A DNA stretch of 11,332 bases from Eubacterium sp. CAG:786 (GTDB taxonomy: Bacteria > Bacillota > Clostridia > Oscillospirales > Ruminococcaceae), in assembly GCA_000432175.1 (NCBI GenBank), contig HF989503.1, positions 55,754-67,085 on the forward strand, given 5' to 3'. The notes beneath the pieces are model-generated. The model searched no databases. It saw only the letters and a program-made list of their open reading frames with translations, and had not been told where the DNA came from. A program made the translations under genes and the position numbers. Numbering within the stretch: position 1 is the stretch's first letter; each line of letters starts with the position of its first letter. Shown piece after piece: positions 6,917 to 11,332 of this stretch.

Positions 6917-7294
6917 ATGTTGACATATGCACAGAAAAAATACCTGTTCGCTATCTACAGGCTGGGGCAGACCGGCGGCGTGATAAGTTCGTCTGACGTT
7001 TCGCGGCTGGTGGGAGTGAGCAAGGCAAGCACAGTCAAAATGACCCAGCGATTAAGCGACGAGGGGTACATCTTAAAGGAACCCTATGGAAAGATATCCC
7101 TGACGGACGCCGGGATAAAAGCTTCTTCTGCGCTGTTCAGCAGCTGCCTCATACTGTGCGACTTCCTGAAGAACAGGGTCGGCATCGACGAAAAGGAAGC
7201 CGACGAGGACGCAGTGCGCATAGTAGCGCAGGTTTCCGAGAACACCGTCGATAAGCTGGTCAGATTTGCGTTAGGAGATGCTGTAAATGCCTGA
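6917..7294 (+). CDS. DtxR-family winged-helix regulator lacking canonical metal ligands
   Basis: This is a 125-residue protein from ATG 6917, which has AAGGAGG (6905-6911) five bases upstream. The in-frame ATG at 6890 has no such site. Residues 1-68 read as the DtxR/MntR winged helix: 'YLFAIYRL', a helix-turn-helix around 26-50 (SSDVSRLVGVSKASTVKMTQRL), then 'GYILKEPYGKISLTDAG'. Residues 69-120 look like the dimerisation helices, and there is no SH3 domain. Aligned by eye to remembered MntR and DtxR sequences, the ligand positions are replaced: Lys/Phe for Asp8/Glu11, Cys77 for His77, and Val, Val, Ala for Glu99, Glu102, His103. Cys81 adds a C-x3-C pair. It probably regulates the Feo operon, whose promoter carries DtxR-like boxes, but the sensed signal may differ. 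Its stop overlaps the next gene's start. Confidence 0.82.
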   Translation: MLTYAQKKYLFAIYRLGQTGGVISSSDVSRLVGVSKASTVKMTQRLSDEGYILKEPYGKISLTDAGIKASSALFSSCLILCDFLKNRVGIDEKEADEDAVRIVAQVSENTVDKLVRFALGDAVNA

Positions 7295-7658
7295 AAATCT
7301 GCCAACGATACTCATTATCGTAGTTATTGCCGTTATCTGCGTAATTGCGGTTCTCAGCATGATAAAACGCGGAAAGCAGGGCTGCTGCGGCGCAGGCGGC
7401 GGAGATATCAGGGAAAAGATAGTCAAGGACACCGCGAACTTCACGCACAGATACCGCGTGAAGATAGGAGGAATGCACTGCGGCAAGTGCGCGGAGCGTA
7501 TCGCTGCGGCATTCAACCGGCAGGACGGCGTGTTTGCGGAAGTCAGCTGGAAGGACGGCACTGCTTCCATATGTTCGCAGGAACCGCTTGCTGAACTGGT
7601 GATACGCAGCACCATCATGGGGCTGGATTACACGGTAGAGGAAATAACGGGCGAGTAA
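7287..7658 (+). CDS. Membrane-anchored heavy-metal-associated (HMA) domain protein
   Basis: This is a 123-residue protein with one N-terminal membrane span (about residues 7-25), then KRGKQ, a Cys33-Cys34 pair in a Gly-rich linker, and a ferredoxin-like HMA domain from about residue 55 to the end. The metal-binding loop is GGMHCGKCAERI (61-72, Cys65 and Cys68). HMA domains normally carry Cu(I) or other soft metals in chaperones and P-type ATPases. The N-terminal half resembles a FeoB-associated Cys-rich protein in layout, so this looks like a fusion of that type with HMA. The HMA domain should be cytoplasmic. AGGAG at 7273-7277 lies within the preceding gene, and the start overlaps its stop by eight bases, implying coupled translation. 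It is the last gene of the Feo operon. A role in handling iron, or in sensing copper that competes for it, is inference. Confidence 0.85.
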   Translation: MPENLPTILIIVVIAVICVIAVLSMIKRGKQGCCGAGGGDIREKIVKDTANFTHRYRVKIGGMHCGKCAERIAAAFNRQDGVFAEVSWKDGTASICSQEPLAELVIRSTIMGLDYTVEEITGE

Positions 7659-7660
7659 CA

Positions 7661-7698
7661 AAAACGCAGGACGGATATCGTTTCGTCCTGCGTTTTTT
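7661..7698. terminator. Bidirectional terminator between the Feo operon and the DUF378 gene
   Basis: ACGCAGGACG (7664-7673) and CGTCCTGCGT (7684-7693) form a perfect 10-bp stem with a 10-base loop. The stem is extended by A-T pairs; a T run (7693-7698) lies on the right and an A run (7659-7664) on the left. It can therefore end transcripts from both converging sides. Confidence 0.92.
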
Positions 7699-7699
7699 A

Positions 7700-7912
7700 T
7701 TATGCTGCGCTTTCTGAGGTACTGTTGCCGCGGAAGAGCAGCGATATGCACCATGCCGCGGAAAGCGCGACGACGATATACACGATACGGCTGAGCACCG
7801 CGCCCTGACCGCCGAAAATCCACGCCACCAGGTCAAAACTGAAGATGCCCACAAGCCCCCAGTTAAGTCCGCCGATGATAAGGAGCACCAGCGCAAGCTT
7901 ATCTATCCACAT
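7700..7912 (-). CDS. DUF378 family small membrane protein
   Basis: This 70-residue protein has two hydrophobic spans (about residues 4-27 and 42-60). The DUF378 (YuzA-like) pattern GGLNWGLVGIFSFDLVAWIFGG runs through the first half, followed by 'LSRIVYIVVALSA'. Its function is unknown. The start at 7912 is chosen over the ATG at 7930 because AAAGGTGG lies seven bases upstream of 7912 on the minus strand, within the sequence that a longer protein would translate. It is a single gene converging on the Feo operon and sharing its terminator. No clear promoter was found, but a perfect palindrome lies 27 bases upstream. Confidence 0.88.
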   Translation of the reverse strand: MWIDKLALVLLIIGGLNWGLVGIFSFDLVAWIFGGQGAVLSRIVYIVVALSAAWCISLLFRGNSTSESAA

Positions 7913-7939
7913 AGTTGTTCCACCTTTCATTTTTGTGCT

Positions 7940-7953
7940 GCGGAATATTCCGC
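7940..7953. repeat. Perfect 14-bp palindrome upstream of the DUF378 gene
   Basis: GCGGAATATTCCGC reads the same on both strands. It lies in the 166-base gap between the divergent DUF378 and LytTR genes, nearer the former. It could be an operator or simply a hairpin in the leader. I recognise no regulator for it. Confidence 0.45.
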
Positions 7954-8005
7954 TGATGTAATTATGCGGATTTTTCGCGGGAATATGTATATAAGCGATA
8001 TCTTC

Positions 8006-8034
8006 TTTACAAAGTTGTTTTTTTGTGGTAGAAT
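8006..8034 (+). promoter_or_regulatory. Sigma-A-type promoter of the two-component operon
   Basis: TTTACA (8006-8011) and TAGAAT (8029-8034) are each one mismatch from consensus and are separated by exactly 17 bases. Transcription would begin near 8041, about 38 bases before the response-regulator start codon. Confidence 0.8.
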
Positions 8035-8078
8035 AAAAGTATGATTTTCATCAGAATTATCTATTCATCGGAGGAAAT

Positions 8079-8792
8079 ATGCTCATTTTTATCTGCGACG
8101 ATTCCAGGGCTGACCAGCTGCGGCTGGTTAAGAACATCAACAGCTATGCCAGGGAGATACACGCGTCAGTAACGGTGCAGCTTTTCGACAGCGCCGACGC
8201 AATGCTGTCTGATTTCAGGAGCCGACCTGACAAGCCGGAAATAATCTTCCTCGACATATACATGGACGGCACTAACGGCATGGACGCCGCGCATGCGCTT
8301 GTGGAATCAGGCGTTGAAAACGGGCTGGTGTTCACCACCTCCTCTGAGGAACACGCGCTGCAGGCTTTCAGCATCGGCGCCGACGGATATCTGCACAAGC
8401 CGTTCACGCATGAGGAGTTCATCAGGGCGATGAGGCGTTTCAGGCAGCTGTTCGCTGATTCCAGCCGGTATATCACGGCGCAGTTCAACCGTGAGGAGAC
8501 CCGCGTGTACCTGAGCGGCATTTACTTTGCGGAATCTGCGGGGCATTCCACGGTGTTCTTTACCGACAAGGGGCAGGTGCGCTCTTCGGCGCCGCTGAAC
8601 AGCTTCCTGCCGGAATTTGAGGATCAGCCTGGATTTCTGGTGTGCGGCAGGAGTTACATAGTAAATCTTGATACGGTGGAGAGTTACGACCAGGACAGCG
8701 GTGAGATGAAGTTCCCTGACGGAAGCTCGCTTTCGGTGCCGGTAAGAATGCGCCGCGAGGTGCGGCTGAAACTCCGGGACAAGGAGGTCTGA
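8079..8792 (+). CDS. LytTR-family response regulator
   Basis: This 237-residue cytoplasmic transcription factor has an N-terminal receiver domain (about 1-122) and a C-terminal LytTR DNA-binding domain (about 131-234). The receiver has acidic pair Asp7-Asp8, phospho-acceptor Asp59 in FLDIYMDG, Thr86-Thr87 and Lys107 in YLHKPF. The LytTR domain shows the late 'FLVCGRSYIVNLDTVESY' motif typical of AgrA/LytR-type regulators. The start has CGGAGG at 8069-8074, four bases before ATG, which is short but workable. It is followed after one base by a hybrid histidine kinase gene, its likely partner. LytTR regulators more often pair with HPK10-type kinases, so a phosphorelay through the kinase's receiver and Hpt domains is the probable route. 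Target genes are unknown. Confidence 0.93.
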   Translation: MLIFICDDSRADQLRLVKNINSYAREIHASVTVQLFDSADAMLSDFRSRPDKPEIIFLDIYMDGTNGMDAAHALVESGVENGLVFTTSSEEHALQAFSIGADGYLHKPFTHEEFIRAMRRFRQLFADSSRYITAQFNREETRVYLSGIYFAESAGHSTVFFTDKGQVRSSAPLNSFLPEFEDQPGFLVCGRSYIVNLDTVESYDQDSGEMKFPDGSSLSVPVRMRREVRLKLRDKEV

Positions 8793-8793
8793 G

Positions 8794-11307
8794 ATGTACG
8801 CTGTTTTCTGCGGCGTTCATATCGCCGTGCTGCTGGGAGTTGCCGCGCTGTTCATAATGTGTATCCGCAAGACTTCCTCGCCGTCAAAGCTGTCGTTTAT
8901 GCTTATGTGCTTTTCGCTTTTCATTCTTGTTCTAGGAATGTACCTTGAAATGGTGGATTGCAGCACCACGCAGGAAGCGATAATGGCGCTCAAGATGCAG
9001 TACGTGGCGTTGTACCCGTTCACGCTGTCGCTGCTGCATTTCACATCGGGTATGGGTGGATTCCGCGTGCCGCTGTGGATGTGGGCGATATTATCCGTTG
9101 CGGATACCGCAAGCTTTATCGCGATAGTGACGACGGGCACCACTCAGGAAACAGACCATCGGCTGTTCTATTCCTCCATGCGCATGAAGAATGACGGCAT
9201 ATATTCCCGCATCGTTGTAGGCAGGGGAATATTCTGGTACGTGACCTATGCGGTGGTCCTCTTTATACTGATATACACGGTGGTTCAGCTGATAATTTCG
9301 CTGAAAAGGCACAACAGCGGCATTCAGAGACGCCGCATTTCTCTTACTCTTGTGGGAATATTGGCCATGGGCGTTGAGGCCTTGATGAAGATGGCAGGGC
9401 TGTTCGGCAGCTATAATCCGTTTTCGTTTGGCGCGTTTGCAATGCTGGTATTTCTGTATATGGCGCTGATAAGGTACGGTTATTTCTATTCCGTGGCTTC
9501 CGCGCCGGCAAACCTGCTTGACAGCGGCGACGAGGGCGCGGTCATGCTTGACGAGCACTGTACGCTTATCTATATGAACGCCACAGCCAAGCGGATACTT
9601 CCGGAGCTTTCCGGCGCGAAATCAGCAATGGAGCATCCCATTATAAAGAAAGCACTGTCCGGCACAGGCAGCAGCGTCACCATCGACGGAAATGTCTACG
9701 AGATACGTTCAGAGCGCATTCAGGAATTCAGCTCCCCATGCGGCTGGGTGATATGGCTGATAAACATGACGCAGTATCAGCAGCGGCTAAATGAGATAAA
9801 CGCCGCAAGCGCCGCGAAATCTGAATTCCTCGCGCGAATGAGCCATGAGATACGCACGCCTATCAACACTATCCTGGGTCTGAATGAGATGGTCATGCGC
9901 ACCAGCCACGACAAGGAGGTGCTGGAGTATTCCGCAGACATCGCCGACGCCGGGGATACGCTGCTGACGCTCGTAAACGATATTCTTGATATTTCCCGCG
10001 CAGAGTCAGGAAAGCTCACCATCGAAAAGGAAGAATACGACACCCTTGAGCTGCTGCGCGACGTCCGGCTGCTGACAGTGCAGAAAGCCGAAGAGCGCGG
10101 GCTGGATATGGAGTTCACCACCAACCCCAATCTTCCAAAAAGGCTTATCGGCGACCCGGCGCGCATAAAGCAGATGGCGGTAAACCTGCTCACAAATGCG
10201 GTGAAGTACACCCAGCACGGGTACGTAAATCTTTATGCTGAGATGGACGGCAGCGACCTGGTGATAGCGGTTTCAGACAGCGGCGTCGGAATAAGGGAGG
10301 ACGAGCTTCCGCTGATATTCAACACCTTTGAGCGGATAGGCGCAAAAGGCGACGGCTCCGGTCTGGGGCTTACTATTACCAAAAACATCGCCGAGAGCAT
10401 GGGCGGCACGATAACCGTCGAGAGCCGATACGGAAAGGGCAGCGTGTTCACCCTGAGAATCCCGCAGGAAGTCGTGGACGGCACGTCGGCAGGCGCATTC
10501 ATGCCGGGCACGGGCAGACTCCCGCGGCAGGACGAGGCGCACTTTGTCTGCCCGGGGCTGAGGATTCTTGCGGTTGACGACAACCGTTATAACCGCCTGG
10601 TGCTGGAGAAACTCCTGCAGCGCACAAAGGCAAAGGTGACCACCGCAGAGAGCGGCGCGGAAATGCTCCGGCTTGCCCGGGAGCAGGAATTTGACGTGCT
10701 GCTGCTGGACGCCATGATGCCTGAAATGGACGGCGTTGAAGCGCTGCGCAGGCTCCGCAGCGACGCGGAGAGCAAATGCAGGGACATTCCGGCTGCGGTG
10801 CTCACTGCGGACGCAGTGGTCGGAGCAAGTGACAGGTACATTCATGAGGGGTTTGACGCATACCTTGCCAAGCCGATAGTCCCAGAGCAGCTGGAGCGGC
10901 TGCTGATGAAGCTTTCCGGCAGGGGAGCGGAAGAAGCCCCGGCGCCTGCGGGTCGTGAGAATTCCGGTGAGGCTGCCGGGCTTATCGACGCGGCAAAGGG
11001 TCTGCAGTATTCCGACAACGACCCCGAATTCTACCGCGAGCTGCTGATAATGTTCACCGAGGAAGTACCCAAGGCGCTGGAGCGGCTGACAGACGCGCTT
11101 TCCGAGGGGAATACCGCGCTGTACACCACGCTGGTGCACGGTCTGAAGAACAACGCCCGCGGCATAGGCGCGGACAGGGCAGCGGACATCTGCTACAAAG
11201 CGGAGCAGACGGCGCGTGCCGGGGACCTTGAGGCGCTGAAACAGCTGCACCATGAGGTCTGTGATGAAGTACGCGCTGCTGCGGAAGCGGCTGTCGTGTG
11301 CTGTTAA
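8794..11307 (+). CDS. 7TM hybrid sensor histidine kinase with receiver and Hpt domains
   Basis: This is an 837-residue membrane kinase. Residues 1-230 hold seven or so hydrophobic spans of the kind seen in HisKA_7TM sensors, and no large external domain is present. Residues about 240-330 look PAS-like ('GAVMLDEHCTLIYMNATAKRIL'). The HisKA motif is SEFLARMSHEIRTPINTILG with His351. The ATPase domain has Asn468 (NLLTNAVKYT), DSGVGI (495-500) and GSGLGLTI (521-528). A receiver follows (about 588-706) with Asp595-Asp596, Asp639, Thr671 and Lys693. A C-terminal Hpt domain (about 735-825) has His782 in VHGLKNNARGIGA. The full relay His351 to Asp639 to His782 is thus intact and could feed Asp59 of the LytTR protein encoded just upstream. 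AAGGAGG (8781-8787) supports the start. The ligand sensed by the membrane region is unknown. Confidence 0.95.
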   Translation: MYAVFCGVHIAVLLGVAALFIMCIRKTSSPSKLSFMLMCFSLFILVLGMYLEMVDCSTTQEAIMALKMQYVALYPFTLSLLHFTSGMGGFRVPLWMWAILSVADTASFIAIVTTGTTQETDHRLFYSSMRMKNDGIYSRIVVGRGIFWYVTYAVVLFILIYTVVQLIISLKRHNSGIQRRRISLTLVGILAMGVEALMKMAGLFGSYNPFSFGAFAMLVFLYMALIRYGYFYSVASAPANLLDSGDEGAVMLDEHCTLIYMNATAKRILPELSGAKSAMEHPIIKKALSGTGSSVTIDGNVYEIRSERIQEFSSPCGWVIWLINMTQYQQRLNEINAASAAKSEFLARMSHEIRTPINTILGLNEMVMRTSHDKEVLEYSADIADAGDTLLTLVNDILDISRAESGKLTIEKEEYDTLELLRDVRLLTVQKAEERGLDMEFTTNPNLPKRLIGDPARIKQMAVNLLTNAVKYTQHGYVNLYAEMDGSDLVIAVSDSGVGIREDELPLIFNTFERIGAKGDGSGLGLTITKNIAESMGGTITVESRYGKGSVFTLRIPQEVVDGTSAGAFMPGTGRLPRQDEAHFVCPGLRILAVDDNRYNRLVLEKLLQRTKAKVTTAESGAEMLRLAREQEFDVLLLDAMMPEMDGVEALRRLRSDAESKCRDIPAAVLTADAVVGASDRYIHEGFDAYLAKPIVPEQLERLLMKLSGRGAEEAPAPAGRENSGEAAGLIDAAKGLQYSDNDPEFYRELLIMFTEEVPKALERLTDALSEGNTALYTTLVHGLKNNARGIGADRAADICYKAEQTARAGDLEALKQLHHEVCDEVRAAAEAAVVCC

Positions 11308-11317
11308 AAAACTGAAT

Positions 11318-11332
11318 GGCGCCCCGAAACGG
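11318..11332 (+). terminator. Left part of a likely terminator cut by the window end
   Basis: GGCGCCCCG-AAA-CGG begins 11 bases after the kinase stop. The last three bases start to pair back on the left arm around an AAA loop. If the next bases are GGCGCC and a T run, this is the operon terminator; the right arm lies outside the window. Confidence 0.4.

Noticed and set aside
7260..7823. Open frame of 187 codons on the minus strand
   Set aside because: It runs through the HMA gene in antisense, across the bidirectional terminator and over part of the DUF378 gene in another frame.
7913..7930. ATG at 7930 as the start of the DUF378 protein
   Set aside because: The added residues encode the ribosome-binding site of the ATG at 7912 and are not part of the family.
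10273..11253. Long open frame on the minus strand (326 codons)
   Set aside because: It is antisense to the receiver and Hpt domains of the kinase, has no recognisable domain, and is a by-product of GC-rich codon use.

Overview
The window looks like chromosomal DNA from a Gram-positive anaerobe of the Firmicutes, probably a Ruminococcus-like Oscillospiraceae. This is inferred from strong AAGGAGG ribosome-binding sites before almost every gene, a TTGACA/TATTAT promoter, a MalF/MalG-type sugar permease pair behind a DUF5696-like protein, a Feo operon with a FeoB-associated Cys-rich protein, and a LytTR/7TM-kinase pair. Species cannot be fixed from the sequence. I see no mobile elements, rRNA, tRNA or CRISPR.

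Layout. (1) Positions 1-2726 are the end of a carbohydrate-uptake operon. A C-terminal fragment of a DUF5696-like protein is followed by two ABC permeases with long charged/Ala-rich cytoplasmic N-termini, and then a hairpin terminator. (2) Positions 2788-3231 hold a complete ribonuclease HI gene, ended by a strong terminator. (3) Positions 3417-7698 are a ferrous-iron (Feo) operon: promoter, feoA, feoA, feoB, a small Cys-rich membrane protein, a short DtxR-family winged-helix protein and a membrane-anchored HMA protein, closed by a bidirectional terminator. (4) A small DUF378 membrane protein lies on the minus strand (7700-7912) and converges on the Feo operon. (5) Positions 8006-11332 carry a promoter, a LytTR response regulator and a 7TM hybrid histidine kinase with PAS-like, HisKA, HATPase, receiver and Hpt domains. 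The left arm of a likely terminator sits at the window edge.

How the genes work together. The Feo segment is the most interesting part. Four copies of a TTAG-N6-CTAA element, a close match to the core of the DtxR/IdeR operator, sit in pairs: two just downstream of the feoA promoter and two in the gap before feoB. The operon also encodes a DtxR-family protein, but none of the canonical metal ligands of DtxR/MntR appear to be kept. At the position of one ligand it has a C-x3-C pair instead. FeoB carries an insertion of about 115 residues between its first two membrane helices, with 32 Asp/Glu and one Lys, predicted to face outward. Two small thiol-rich single-span membrane proteins follow, one of them bearing a GMxCxxC heavy-metal domain. 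Together this suggests an elaborated Fe(II)-uptake unit with its own handling proteins and an atypical sensor. That functional reading is inference.
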